The notes: a model not told the origin generated them from the letters alone. A DNA stretch of 64,000 nucleotides from Acheta domesticus (GCA_031308135.1 JAHLJT010000631.1:194732685-194796684); one strand, 5' to 3'. Shown: positions 43,569 through 58,006, numbered from the stretch's first letter. Translations and numbers: made by a program.

Positions 43569-46500
43569 GTTTAATTAAATTTATAGATATATTTAATGAA
43601 TAATAAGTTTCCTAGTAACATGTAATTAGAGCTACTTTGAACGAGTGACTCCCGCTATATCATGATTTGTCCTTGGAAATCTCAGATCAAAGACCTAAGT
43701 GGTTTCTTAATATTGCATCTTGCAAAACAATTACTCCTAAATACTTTAAAATTCTACGGACTCTAATATTTTTTATTGATACGTTCATTAACTTAGCAAG
43801 CAACGTTAAAACATATTTTAACAACGTAACAATAGGGATGGTTTAAAAAGAGAAATTCCCTTAAACATCTACTTCTCGTCTTAATTTATTTAATCAACAA
43901 TTACTTTCTGATTCGTAAATTGTTTCAAATTGTTGTCATCTCCAAAGCTTTTTTTCCCAGCTGCTCTTTTTCTTCATTTTCTCTCCGTCAGCCTTACCCT
44001 CTCTCTCTCCCTCCCTCGTTCTCCAACCCTTTCTTTGTCTTTACTCTCCGATTCTCTAATTCTTCTTCTCTTCTTCCGACTTCATTCCTATCTTTCACCT
44101 TCTCCCTCTTTTTTCCCTCTCCAAATTTCTAAAATATATTGTTTGTAAGTAAATATGTTGCACCACCTGTGTACGACTCTTTACATCACTGTAGACTCAA
44201 CTGGTATTTCAATATTGTCAGTGTTCGCTTAAGCAAATGGATGGAGGACATACAAGTGGTTTTCATGGTAGCAAAGAAAATATTTGATGAAACAGGAGAC
44301 ACATTTGAGAGCAATGAATGGTGACAAAAATCTATAATATTTCTAATATACTCGAAACTATCCCATAAAACTTATTGTTATAAACTCCACTAAATATTTT
44401 GACTAAGAGAATCATACCTAAAAATAAGAACTATATTCTGGAACATAATGTATCTCGGAACTCTTAGTTCTAATGATTAAAAAGTACCAGAAACCTCATA
44501 AATCTTTCTATTGAAGCACAAAATAGTATAAAAATTCCTTAACTTACCAAGATTACATAATTATTATAAATAAGAGAGTATCATATATTATTCACAAAAC
44601 GATGTCTATTAAGATTTATTTAGGCTACTGACGTTTTTACGGTATGACTTGTTCAAAGACACGCTTCCCCAATGTATTGGCAACTTTGTATATAGTGTAT
44701 ATGAAATATGAATGTAAGATTCACAGCTGAACTTCAACAAATACTTCTTTTTATAATTTAGAATATTTAGAAAAATCGTATTATAATGTAGAAGAATATT
44801 GTAACAAATCAGTTAACATTTTTGATACTTTATTATGACGGATAATGTAAACTTTTTATATTTATGAATTTTATATGAAGTTAGTACACTATTAAATTCA
44901 GTTTTTAAGCGATTTTTGTATAATATGTATTAGAAACAGTTGAATTTCGGTTTTCAAGTATTTTGTTTACACATTTTCATGATTGATATTGTACATAAAT
45001 AAGTCTTTATTGGTGACGATGCTAAGGCCATTTAGTTTGCTCATCTGCCTGACCACTTTCAAAATTTTATTACATGAGTGCATAGCAAAAATGAGGTCAT
45101 TCAATCAAAAATACGCACGCAATTTGGGTGAAGGGTTTCTCACATAGAAGACAGGAGTGAAAACGAGGGAGGAAGGAGTTGATAGCAGTGGCATACTCTC
45201 ACAGCTTTTGTATGATTAAATTTATTAATTTCAAGTTAGGGGTGTAATTTAAAATTAAGCACAAATATCAGGTAGAACACTACGGGATTTTACTCAAATT
45301 TAGAGAAATTATCTTTTTGTGGCTCGACAAGTTAGGTGTAGAAGAGGATTTGAAGAAAATTCTTTAAATCAGTAAAATGTTAATAAGTAGTACTAATTGT
45401 TTCAAAGAGGTTTTGAAGAAGCTAAGATTGCGTACGTATTATTTAATTACCCTTACAAAAACTATAAAGGGAATGAATATCGTCAGCATACAAGCGAAAA
45501 CACACCCATCTAGTCAAGAGTTCAAGCCTTCAGAGAAACGGAAAACATTGAAAGATAATGGTGAAATGATTTTACATGTATTTCATAATATCAATAATAA
45601 TAATAATAATAAAATAATAATAATAATAATGTAAGAATGTGTTATCAAATTATCAATCTATTAAGTACTAAAAATAATTAAATACGTGGATATGATCAAT
45701 TCAGTTTTAGGAAATGTTTACAATATAGCTGTATCGAATTGTCTACACCGCTAATTAAACTGATTCGCTATGTGCAACAGTGATTCCCGGAGGACAACAC
45801 TTGACCGAAGGTGTATTTGTTTCACGCTCTTGCTCACGGCCTGCGCTAAATAGTTGTTCAACATTGTTGCCAACGCGGGTAGAAATGAATAGCTTGCCGT
45901 TAGTATCGAGCACCGTCACTAATTGCGTATTTCGTGTCATTGCGCCGCTCGCTTTTTGCGTTTTGTCCTCTGGCTGATTTGTAAACGTATCTACTCTGCA
46001 TTGCCCGCAATTATTCGGAGCTCTCTCCATCACTCGCAGCACTATTCAGAGCCGAGTGCAACGGGCCAACGCAGTGCGGGTTAGGAGATGGCTTTGGTGG
46101 ATTATACTCTTACTACTCGAATCTAGTTGTTGGACGGACATATTTGAGTAAATGAGCACTTACTCATTACTCTAGGTGGAGCCATCGTGGAGCTTTTGTT
46201 TCCCCATCCATCATGTCTATGTGGCTCGTGATTACATAGTGTGACGACTACAGCTCGTTTGTAGACCGCGTTTAGTTCTATACTATAGGAAGGAATGTAG
46301 CCTCCACCTATAACGTTGCGCTGTCTTTACTAGGCGTAAACCCTTACGTCAGCTTTCTTGTGTATTATTCTATCTCTTCTCACAACTCACTGAGGACGGA
46401 ATGAACAGTCTTTAAGGGGTGAAATTAAAGGATGTGTTAGAAATGAGGATCGTTACCTCAACACACATCGTCTATGACTCGAAGGAGGAATCGAAACTTC
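43569..46500. other. AT-rich stretch without a recognised gene
   Basis: The segment holds a pyrimidine-rich tract (43980-44130), an (AAT)n run (about 45593-45631) and a minus-strand frame of 95 codons at 45755-46042. The frame has balanced composition in a locally GC-richer patch; I do not recognise it, and its start and splicing are unsupported. It could be a first exon or retroelement piece. Confidence 0.4.
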
Positions 46501-46504
46501 ATTC

Positions 46505-47015
46505 ACAGGGTGAGGTGACTCAGGGTAGCAAGTGATAGCACTGTAGTGACTCTGACTAGGAGGCCGAAGTGTTCAAGTCCCGATGGCGGCAGCATTTTCA
46601 ACTCTAGCTAAATAGCTATGTCGAATTGAGCTGATGTCTAGAAGAGAAATCTAGAGACCGGCTGCTCACCGGACGAAAGCCGGAAAAGTATCCTAAAAAC
46701 CGGCCACGGACCACGTGCAATCTTTTCGTCCTGTTCCTTGTCCGAAACTCACAACTTATTTACACAGACATTTACATGCACTACACTACCACACATGTCT
46801 CGAGAATCAGTTAGAAACTTAAAGCTGGTCGCTACTTGACCGGTGCCCCGCTATTGGGAGATACCTGGTTAGTGAAAGCCCGTGGAAGTCAGAGCCGGAT
46901 GTCGCCATTCGGTGAAGGAAGGTCACCGCCACCTCCCGAGGAAGAAACATGCACTACACTTACGAGGCTAATAAGCGGTTGACAAGCCTGGAAACACGAA
47001 ATAATCGAACAAACC
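46505..47015 (+). mobile_element. SINE-1 copy
   Basis: This diverged but nearly full copy has the head with a mutated B box (GTTCAAGTCCCG near 46575). It is followed by GGCGGCAGCATTTTC, TCGAATTGAGC, GACCACG, TTTACATGCACTACACTACC, GGGAGATACCTGG, GAGCCGGAT and ACACTTACGAGGCTAATAAG blocks, in the same order as the copy at 28.5 kb. Confidence 0.8.
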
Positions 47016-48763
<1,748 letters not shown>

Positions 48764-49628
48764 CAGTAATCCCTCAACATTCGCGAGAGTTAGGTTCCCA
48801 AAGAACCTTTCAAATGCCAAATCCGCTAATGTTCAATCTATATTTTCATGAAGAGAGTTGCTTAGGTTCCTGGATATCGAAAAGCTGTTTATAGACGAAA
48901 GAAAAAAATTAAAACAAACAATTGCAGAAGAACTGAGTGCTACTAAAACAATTCACAATTATCATCCCATGGAGAAGAAATTAAACAATACTTGGAACTA
49001 ATTTCCAGGTTGAAAGTAATTGAATGTAGGATTTGATTATTCTTTTTATTCATCACCCTCCTCTTTGTTCTAACATCCAAACATGGAAAAGTCGCTACTT
49101 CTATTTCTCTCTTAAATTTGGAAGTTATTTCAATGTTCGGATCACATTCGAATGCCCTTTCCACCAGAGGCTGTTGAAATTTTAGAACACCAATAACAGC
49201 TTTGACATTGAAATTGGTCCAGGACGAAGTTTCTGGTCTTCAATTCTTCTCCTGGTCTTCAATGGAATCACTATAATGAGAGTCGCACAGATCGTGAATG
49301 GTTTTCTGTTCGTGTGGCGAAAACCCTTACCTCCAATTTCACTCAACTGAATTGAGTTATTTTACAAATGTATAATTCTATTAATGTGAATTGACATTCC
49401 AACTTTGATATTTTTGCAGAATATGATACTTTACGCTCCGGTGTCTGCCGAATTCGTTTCTCAGATAACGCTGATAAGGGAAATAAAATGTGCTCGCTTT
49501 CAAAAAAGTACTACGTAAGACGCACTCGCGAATGTTGAAGTCGCAAATGTTAAAACCGGGAGCATTTCTCTAATCGCGAATGTTGGGAACTCGGGAATAG
49601 TGAATTCGCAGATGTCGTGAGATTACTT
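48764..49628. mobile_element. pogo/Tigger-like non-autonomous element
   Basis: The left end CAGTAATCCCTCAACATTCG and the reverse complement of the right end (AAGTAATCTCACGACATCTG) form imperfect inverted repeats, flanked by TA on both sides (48762-48763 and 49629-49630). CAGTNNTCCCTC-type ends with TA duplications are typical of pogo/Tigger elements. Further CGCGAATGTTG-like repeats lie inside both ends. A 73-codon minus-strand frame (48943-49164) is unrecognised. No transposase domain was seen in the 865 bp. Confidence 0.7.
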
Positions 49629-49705
49629 TAATACAATGTAAAATATCATAACTTCAAATTACGAAATAACATCTGAATTTAAAAGCTTCAGAATTCCATT
49701 GCTGA

Positions 49706-50491
49706 TAGGATTATTATTATTCCTCTAAATCACGACCAAAGATGTTATGTGTCGGCTGAATATAAAATCTACTCCAGGGTGCAACCAGCTACCTAAGAAG
49801 TAGATCTAGGGACTGTCGGTGCCCTTACAATACTTTGCGCAAAATGTAGACTGTTCCAAATAAAGCGATTTCTTGCACTTCCCAGTCTTTTGAATTACCT
49901 GGGAGTTTAGACAAGTTGTTACACAAATTTTGCGGAACAAATCCCAGAGCTCCGATTACTATCGGAACGACCTGTACTTTTACGCCCCACATTCGGCTGA
50001 TCTCGATTTCCAAACTCTTGTATTTAAGACGTTTCTCTGCCCTTGGTAACGACGTTTTGATCGCAAGGTAGAGCAACATCGGCAAGTAAACACGATTTGT
50101 TCTCCAAATCCCGGATGACTATATCCGGTTTGTTTGCCGCTATCGTGCGATCAGTTTGAATTGGTTGGTCGTACAATACAGGTATTGTACACAATCCAAC
50201 AGACGTCACCGGTTTCGGTGAGTGTTCGTACCATTTGGGGCATGTGTTCGGAACTTCGAGGAGGGTACAGTTCTGCCAATGGAGACAGCTGCACACCCTA
50301 TCGTGTCTTTTCAAATATTCGGTCTTGGCTAGGATTGGACAAGCTGAGACAATATGATCAATGGTTTCTACGTGTTCCTGACAAATGCGGCATTTATCAT
50401 CTTGGGATATTTTGAGAACCGCTTTATCATAATGTCGTGTTCTCAAGGCCTGATCTTGGGCAGCTATTACTAGTGCTTCCGATTCTGGCTT
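49706..50491 (-). pseudogene. non-LTR retrotransposon 3' end, broken pol C-terminus
   Basis: On the minus strand a frame enters from the (ATT)n tract, with AAQDQALRTRHYDK, then a CCHC finger in DKCRICQEHVETIDHIVSACP (C-x2-C-x8-H-x4-C). Segments resembling the tail of animal LINE pol proteins follow, including ANKPDIVIRDLENK. The frame then shifts near 50040; the second frame continues with LKYKSLEIEISRMWGVK, VVPIVIGALG and LFGTVYILRKVL. Such C-terminal blocks follow the reverse transcriptase in several LINE clades. The reverse transcriptase domain itself is absent, so the copy is 5'-truncated and dead. A short ATT-rich tail (near 49706) marks the 3' end. Confidence 0.85.
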
Positions 50492-50492
50492 C

Positions 50493-50529
<37 letters not shown>

Positions 50530-50540
50530 GTTATTATTGT
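50493..50540. repeat. (ATT)n microsatellite
   Basis: An ATT trinucleotide tract directly abuts the truncated 5' edge of the LINE fragment. Confidence 0.95.
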
Positions 50541-50579
50541 TAATATCTTTATCATTATCATTGTTGTTTTTTTATTAAA

Positions 50580-50950
50580 TTTTCCCAGCTGCCCCTCCCC
50601 CTTCTGAGCGCCCCTGTCGAGAGCTAGGCGGCGTCTTCCGAACCGAGCGCGCCGTGCATTCCGCGTGTGACCCGGCAGCGCCGGTGCGCGTGGCGCCGTG
50701 CATTGTCAAGCGCGCTCTTTCCGTTCCGTCCCCGATGTTTATATCCATTTAAATTATCGATTGCGCATCGGTTTATCGGCGGTGGGACGCGGCCCGGCGC
50801 CGCCCGCGCGCTCCGGCCCGACTCACCGCACATGCAAACAATATGCGACGCACGACGCGCGCAAGTCCCTCCACCGGCGCATGCCTCACCCGCAGCCCCT
50901 CGCTGATAGCGTTCCATGGACTGCGAAGAAGCTGGTTGTTCCATTTAGAA
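50580..50950 (-). promoter_or_regulatory. CpG island with a minus-strand donor site
   Basis: The segment is CpG-dense. On the minus strand a frame starting with ATG at 50944 runs to a good donor, TGCG/GTGAGT (last exon base 50827). It could be a small first exon of about 40 codons, but the peptide has no recognised features. The sequence ATGCAAACAAT (50831-50841) resembles an octamer element. Promoter function is inferred from composition only. Confidence 0.3.
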
Positions 50951-52029
50951 TAATATTGTGGTCACGGGGTAAACGTTCTTAAGTCAACTTTTGGCGAAAT
51001 TGGGATAAGTACTCAAACTAGGAGTTAAGTATCTATATTTTATTATAGTAAAACGACCTAATTCAAATCTTGCCTCCTTAGCGAGAAAAAAGCGTTGGGA
51101 AATAGCGTTGAGCATAGGAACAAGCGTTGGCCCAATAATATAGCCCTTGTTTTCTCCAAACTAAGATTTTTGACGTAAGAACTTTTACCCCTTGACCACA
51201 GAATAGTTGTTAATGCACCAAAAGTGTTATGAAGGTGTTACAAGGGTGCTAATGGCCGCGTTGAATGCAAGCTTTTATTTTCACCTAATTTTAATGATCC
51301 ACATTTACTTATTTACTAATTAATTAGATGATAACTTGACTCGGGTTGTCTTTTCATATTTCCTTCCAATATTTCTTTCATAATTCCTTCCATAAGAGAA
51401 CATAGAGCGTCATTCAACTTTTTTTTTATTTCTTTCGTTACCACGATCCTCTCTATCCAGTTAAGTTTTCCAGAGTATAACAAGCTCCGTATCGAAAGCA
51501 ATAACAAGCAATCACGTTTTAATAAAAAGTAAATTTTATGTCTACAGAGTGTATTGATTATTTATGTTAATTGGTTGAATTCCATCTGGCTAGCAAGCTA
51601 AAATCCGAAATCCGCCAATATCTGGTGTCGCACACTAAGACCTCCCGATCGGAGTCACAGGAAAGACAACGGTATTACTCGCTCTGAGATAACTCAGCTG
51701 TACGTTGCTTCAATGATTCGAGCACATTTAATAATTCAATGTGTAAACATAGATTTACCCGGTTACCTTACCAAAAATTCTGAATGATTTGGACCCCATT
51801 AAAAATAGTTTCCTACACCTTAGAGCATACCACTTTTTCATTATAGTTTCTTACAATTTTCCGGTCGTTGTGTCGCTATTTAAGAATGCCTGTTGTTAGG
51901 TAGTATTCACTGACAAATATTTATTACAAAGAAAGCAACGAAATTTCAAAGGATAAATGATTAACTTTGAAACCCTTCAATTGAAAATGTTTCATAAATT
52001 TTCATTTCTTTTACGTGGAATTGTTAGGA
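50951..52029. other. AT-rich stretch without a recognised gene
   Basis: No supported coding or structured feature is present. Confidence 0.5.
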
Positions 52030-52249
52030 GATTCGGCTTAAACCTTTGTGACACCCAGACGCCCCCGCCACGTGGCCGCGCTCCCCACTCGGGCGTGGTG
52101 CCTGCGCCCGTAAAAAGAAGCAATTACGTCAGGGCAAACGCACTAATTAAGTAGGTTGCTCCGGGGCGACCCGAGCCTGCAGCGAGGTTCCAGCAGCAAG
52201 AACGCGTAATGAGGCAAAACAACGCAGCTTAGTAAGGTGCGCCGCCGCC

Positions 52250-53400
52250 ATCCGCACCACCCTTGGCCCCGCCTCCGTTCCCCTCTCCACTTCTACCTTG
52301 CTGCACAGCCCTGATCCCCGAAGCGGACCTTGCTTCTCCCGGTGGTCCCATCACCCCCGCCGCCCGCCTCCGTCGCCCCGTCCCCGTCATCTCGCTCCGT
52401 CACCCTGCCCCGTCGCCGACCCCTCTTCACGTCCCCTCCTTCACAGCCTTGGCCCCGCCTCCGTTCCCCCTCCACTTCTACCTTGCGCCACAGCCCTGAT
52501 CCCCGAAGCGGACGTGCTTCTGCCCCTTGCCCCACAACCCCCATCACCCGCCTCCGACACTCCGCCGCCACCATCCGGTCTCTGTCATCCCGTCCCCGTC
52601 ACCTTCTCCTCCCCGCATCCCCTCCTCCGCACCCTTGGCCTCGCCTCCCTCACCTCTCCCTTGCACCAGAACCCAAATCCCCCAAGCAGCCCATGCTTCT
52701 CCCGGTGACCCGCCCCCCTCCCTCACCAGACGCTCTAACCGCTCCGGACCTTTCCTCTACCGGCCTACTCACCCATCCCCCCGCACTGCCTCCACAGTCA
52801 TCAAGTTCGATGACCCATCCTTCCATCCTCTCCGCCATCTTGATTTCTCTCTCCTTCTACTTCTACCTTGCTCCAACGCCCAGATCCTCCAAGCAGCCCT
52901 CGTTGCTCAGCCTCTCCACTCCCTCTTGTCCGGCTCTCTACCCGGGCTCCGCCGCACTCCCTCTATGCACCTCTGTTTACTGTGGCTCCCTACCCTGCCG
53001 TCCTTGTCACTCCCCACCTCTAGTCTCACTATCTCTGATGACCCGATCGTTTCTCGCTCCTACATTCTCCGCCATATTGATTTCTCTCTCCCCCACACAC
53101 ACCTTGCTCCACAACACAGATCTTCCAAGCAACCCGCGATTCTTCCGATGCCCCCGCCCCCGCCTTCCCGAGAATCCAGAGCCATTCCCCTGGCGTCAGC
53201 CCTCTCCCTCTCTGCATGGCCTATTCGCCCTGGCTCTCGCCCTACCCCCTCTCTCCTCTAACCTCACAATCTCCGATGTCCCGACCTCTCTCGCATTCAC
53301 CTCCTTCACCATCTCGGCTTCGCCCGCCTCCTCGCTATCGCCGCTTTTGCATACTCCGCTTCAATGTCCTCTTTGCTTTCTCTCTCGCTCCTTGAACGGA
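52250..53400 (+). repeat. C-rich tandem array, units of about 187-230 bp
   Basis: A block of the form CTTGGCCCCGCCTCCGTTCC...CTTCTACCTTGC...CAGCCCTGATCCCCGAAGC recurs near 52261, 52448 and 52636 at spacings of about 187 bp. It recurs again in more diverged form near 52850 and 53085 (CTTGCTCCA...CAGATC.TCCAAGCA). Later units are less alike. A 383-codon Pro/Ser-rich frame (52330-53481) runs through the array because stop codons are rare in C-rich DNA. It is not called as a gene. Confidence 0.75.
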
Positions 53401-53499
53401 TTTTGCTGGTCGGGAATTCCCCGGCTCGTAGTAAACTCGCCTTGCGACCAACGCTCAGCTCTTCGAGGGTGGGTGCTGTAAATCTCCATTATCATTGTG

Positions 53500-55580
53500 A
53501 CGTTCCCTATTACGAGGTTTTATCCTGGATTTGGATTATTTTGTAAGGTATCTTGATTTCTCTCGTTATTGGGAAGTTTAAGCCATGCACGACTTCAGCA
53601 ATTGGCTGAGTGTGTTGAGCAAAAATAATGGTTAATTTTCAAAGTAGTTCTACTTTCTAATTATTCACGACTTTAATGTTCATAATGACGTGTTTTTTCA
53701 TATTGCTTAACTAAATCAAAATTTAAATGTTTGGTTACAGAGATTTTAACATTTATATTTTTCGAGTAACATTCTTATTAGATTGGTAACAATACTCTTA
53801 ATATAAAAAAATTGGTTGGTGGTAGAATGTCCGTGAGTCCGTCTGTCTGCCTGTGTGCTAGTGGGTCCAGTTCTGCTGTTCGTCTGTCCGTCTGTTTTCC
53901 AAAAATAATATTGTTTCCCTATTAACACTTAACAAAAACCTAAACATTTTCAAAATTTTCTCAAAAATTGCGCGAAATTAATTAATTATGATTTTTCAAT
54001 TATATTATTAATTAATATTATATTAAATTGTTTCTTAAACAGAGCGAAGAATGGGCCAGGTACGAGAATAAGAATGGTCTATTGAACTCTCATAATTTCG
54101 AAAATTTCAAGAATTCAAAATATTTTCACCGTCTTTCTACATGTACGGTATTGAAGATAGAGATTTTTTAATCAAATATTTTTCTCAAAGACCTATCTGA
54201 TAAGATAAGGTAATATACAATTTTCAAAAATCTGAATAGTTTTCACACAATTGTGCATGAAATACAAGTCATTTAACAATGTTTTGTAAGACATACCATT
54301 TTTCTCTAATTAAAAGACTTTAATTTTTCCCATGTAGAGCAGTTTCTCTGATAAATATTGAACAGGTTTAATTTTCGTTGACTTCTTTAAATTTTTGAAA
54401 AGTAGAAAAGTTATAACGTTGTGTTATAATATTGTAGCACCCCTAGTTTGAGTAAAGAAAACACAGTATCAGATACCTCGTATCATGTTCTGTACATAAT
54501 TTATTGGGAGTTTTAGCCTTAGAGGAACAGATGACGGCAAAAAATCTGTAGCTTTACCAATTTTTATAGCCTCTACCTCAGTGGAATATGTAAGACCCTA
54601 AGCCTCCTGCAAATTTGGATGTCTTTTTGCGAAACATGAAAGCTGGAAAAGGTACGCTGCGGTTTCTATACGTTGTTTTCTGCAGGTGTTAAAAAATGTG
54701 TGTATCGCACAATTTATAAAAATATTCTTGCAGCAACCCCATTTTCATATAAATATTTATGTATTTCCAGATAGTAACTTAATAATGAATGCAAACATCC
54801 CACTTCCTATTACTCATTTTTCTTAAGAATAATTCAACACAATTCTTCAAAAAATAGTAAATCAACGATTGTAATGTGTAGATGATCTTATTAAAAATTG
54901 CATACACAACTCCTTATACTGCACATTTAAATAATCTATTCACAGGGCATTTCAGAAGAGACGATACTGCCAAGTCGGAGCACATGAGGTACACACAGTA
55001 ACATAAGAGATGGTGGCGGTGCATAGCGACTTTCACTTCAACTTTTCTCTTTACAGCGCACGATGCGTCCACCGAAAGAAAAACATACGCGCCAGTGGTC
55101 ATAGCCAACTGCGGAAAAATTGGCAAACAAACGGTGGTCGTTCGCGCGTTTTGCTGAGTGAAAAAACCATGCCAGTGACAGCAGTGAAGCAGAAGGAAAA
55201 TGTAATATTGAGATGAATTTCAGTAATTTGATTAAATCAATTGACTTCTTCAGAGAAACATGTTAAACAACTGACAAACCGCTTATTTTCGAAGAGCGAG
55301 TTACATCAGTCTAGGTTAACTGACATACAGACATACTTCTTTAATACTTTATTTTTTTAACTTCTCCACTTACTTCCTAGGAAGAGAAAGTATTGCAAAT
55401 GTGTGCCGGAAATCAACCGCTTTTCGCAAGTTAAAGTCTTATTTCCGTACCCTGAAAACCAAAAATTGGATAAATATTGTCCCTGCATATAGTAAATTAC
55501 TTTCTCTCTCACTTTCTGTAGTCAGAATCCACGTTCTTTGGGTCCCAGATACAGAAATGTCCATTACCGGCAAAACGTTC
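53500..55580. other. AT-rich stretch with a (GTCT)/(CCGT)-type tract
   Basis: A degenerate GTCTGTCTGCC / GTCCGTCTG tract lies at about 53835-53893. Short frames, including 55010-55216 (+), have no recognised domain. Otherwise this is AT-rich DNA. Confidence 0.5.
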
Positions 55581-55581
55581 A

Positions 55582-56131
55582 TCTGTCCGTTGATTGATTA
55601 ATGATTCCGGGCGCGTCAACGGCGAAAGTCATAAATACCGTAAGTGTAGTGTATGGCTTATTATGAGAGATGGCGGTGATCTTCTCCAGCTGGATGGCGA
55701 GACTCTTCGCGGACCTACATCAACTTGCGGAGAGTTTCCCCAACCACGTATCTCCCATCAGCAGGGAACCGCCCCAGCCGGGACAAGCTTTACTGGTTCG
55801 ACAAGTGTGGTAGTGTAGCACATGTATTGCATGTATGGGTGTGTCTGTGTGCCAGAAAGGGGTGAGGGTAGAATAAAAAATAGGAAAAATTTACGCGCAG
55901 TCCGTGACCCGTTTGTTAGGGTACTGCTCCGGCATTTGCCTGCTGTTGATTGGAGAAGCTACAGAAACCACTGATCAAAGCAGAGGGCAGCTTAAATTCT
56001 CCTCCAGACACCAGCTTAATTCGACCTTCCTATCAAGGTAGTATCGAAAATCTTGCTACCGTCGGGACTCGAACCTAGGACCTCTCTGTCAGAGGCACTG
56101 CAGTGACATCAGTTGATGTCTTGAATCCCCT
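55582..56131 (-). mobile_element. SINE-1 copy, minus strand
   Basis: Read on the minus strand, this has the tRNA-like head with a good B box (GGTTCGAGTCCCGACGG near 56066-56082) preceded by CATCAACTGATGTCACTGC. It then carries the TCGAATTAAGC, GGAGAATTTAAGC, TTTCTCCAATCAACA-like, GGGAGATACGTGG and GTTGACGCGCCCGG blocks, and a TTAATCAATCAAC tail. It is nearly full length. Confidence 0.85.
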
Positions 56132-56138
56132 TTACCGG

Positions 56139-56260
56139 TCCTTCCGTCCGCCCATCCATCCGTCCGTTCATTCGTTCGTCCGTCCGTTCGTCCGTTCATC
56201 TGCCTGTCTATCAATCTTTCCATCCACCATCTGTCTGTCTATCTATCTACCTTGTATTCT
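56139..56260. repeat. degenerate (CCGT)n/(CTGT)n microsatellite
   Basis: Tetranucleotide variants (CCGT, CGTT, CTGT, CTAT) run for about 120 bp immediately after the head of the SINE-1 copy. Confidence 0.9.
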
Positions 56261-56702
56261 GTCTGTCTGAGGTCAGTGCTGGTGCCGAAACTTGTTGGTT
56301 TTTTTTTCAAAAATTATATTCCCTGATCCACCTGAACGAACTCATAGTCCTGCGAGTTTGAAATGGTTGTTTTGTTTTTTTGGGATACTTTTTACATCAC
56401 CTTTCGACATTTTCAAAATGCTCCAAAAAATGGCTTCAAATGTTTTAAAACATCAACACTTTGTCATCGGATAGCGTATAGAACTCTTAAAATTTCCTCA
56501 TTTTCCGTGAAATCTGTGTTCTTTCAAAAATTACAAAAGTTCAAAATTGTGTTAGCTTCTTCACACAACTACCATATTGAAGAAATAGATTTTCCCCTGC
56601 ATAAAATGTCTGAAAATTCGATATCTCGGTCTTTTAAGCAGTCTTATATTTTCTAAGTCAATCTGGGAGTATCCAATCTTGAGAAATTCTTTTTTTTTAA
56701 TA
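56261..56702. other. AT-rich stretch without a recognised gene
   Basis: Only short plus-strand frames (56292-56474, 56363-56656) without domains are present. Confidence 0.5.
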
Positions 56703-56910
56703 TAAGGTCGCTTTAACATTAGTCATTAGCAACCACTATTGGGTTTAACGTTATGGCAACTGAAGATGACATTGATTGTTTGATAGAGGGTGAAAGGACG
56801 AACAGAAATACAACCATGCCCGAGGCGCGACTCGAAACCGCGTTCCTTCGGTATGAGATCGCATCGACACAACTGGCTTAGCAATCTCAGCACTACCACC
56901 TTAGCGGGGG
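56703..56910 (-). mobile_element. SINE-2 copy, minus strand
   Basis: On the minus strand this is a tRNA-like head with a degraded B box near 56840 and GCCTCGGGCATGGTTGTA (56812-56829). It ends in CCAATAGTGGTTGCTAATGA and GCGACCTT. The same order is seen at 61812-62035 on the plus strand. It is about 210 bp and unrelated to SINE-1. Confidence 0.8.
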
Positions 56911-58004
56911 TTAGCTTGGAAAAATCTTACTTCCTCTTTAGTTTGTAACTGTTCATTGAGTTACACATGGACATACAGATAGAATGACACGCTTTTCTAC
57001 AGAAAATATTTTGGTATTAAAACCATTCAAAAGGGTTTTAACTTTACATGTCAGTAAATCAATTTGTTAGGACTCATTGGTGAATATAATTGGCCATTCT
57101 GAGGGTAAAGCAGAAACACAAGACAATAATTTCGCCCTCGTAAAGGGGCTCTGGTCGGAGCCTCATTGCAAGCAGTAACGCCCTTCAATTTTTCCGAATT
57201 TGGGGGTCTGCGTTGCAGAGAACTGACGAATGGAAACAATTTCACAACTTCATTAGGTAACCCTGAAATGTGGGTGGCTGATGCCAGAAAACGAGAAGAA
57301 TTTGTTGTATTTAGGATGTTGAGATTTAATGCTTGGCACCACTGTGGTTGCTGTGAACTAGGTAGACATATTTGACATTAGTTGGATCAGCAGTTTGAAT
57401 GGATTTGATGTGGTGATCATGAACTTAGCTCTGGAAGCGAGCGTTGCGGACCGACTCGCAGCTGGATAAAGGCGGGAGTTGTGACGTAATGGGAGAAGTG
57501 GGCGAATCCCGCCTGCTGTCGGCAGGTTCGGAGCGTGGTGGCAAGATGGCAACGCTTCGCAATAGGACACGATGCTTCGACAGGATTCCAATTGTAGTTT
57601 CTTGATTAATACCTTGTACACATTGGCATAGTTTCAGTTGGATGTGAGTTCCGAGAATGCTACCGTTTATTCTCGACTGCACTGATTGGCAACGATTTCG
57701 AACTGCTGCGTGTTGCAAGCAATGTAACGTTCGTTCGAGAGTGCACAAATTCGCAATAGTTCAAAGCTGCCGCGAGTTGTGGGAAACGTGATTTTGAATG
57801 AAGCTCTTCACGCGAACACGACCGCGTGAGCTCACCAGAAAGGCTCCGCAGACGTTCGTGGAGGGGAGCAGACTAACCTTCGAGCAGTCTCGCACGTGCT
57901 CTTTTGAGGGTGAGGTGATGGGGGGGCGAAAGACTGTTCCCAATTTGAGGACGGCAAACGGCCGGCGTTATTCAATATTTACCACTTATTGTCACTGAAC
58001 TTTC
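56911..58004. other. mixed stretch without a recognised gene
   Basis: The 57.4-58.0 kb part is GC-elevated, with overlapping frames on both strands (57425-57748 minus, 57798-57998 plus). None is recognised. The latter ends just before the foldback MITE at 58007. Confidence 0.4.
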
Positions 58005-58006
58005 TA

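Noticed and set aside
52330..53481. 383-codon plus-strand open frame
   Set aside because: It is Pro/Ser-rich, coincides with a C-rich tandem array, and overlaps other long frames in the same block. Stop codons are simply rare at this composition.
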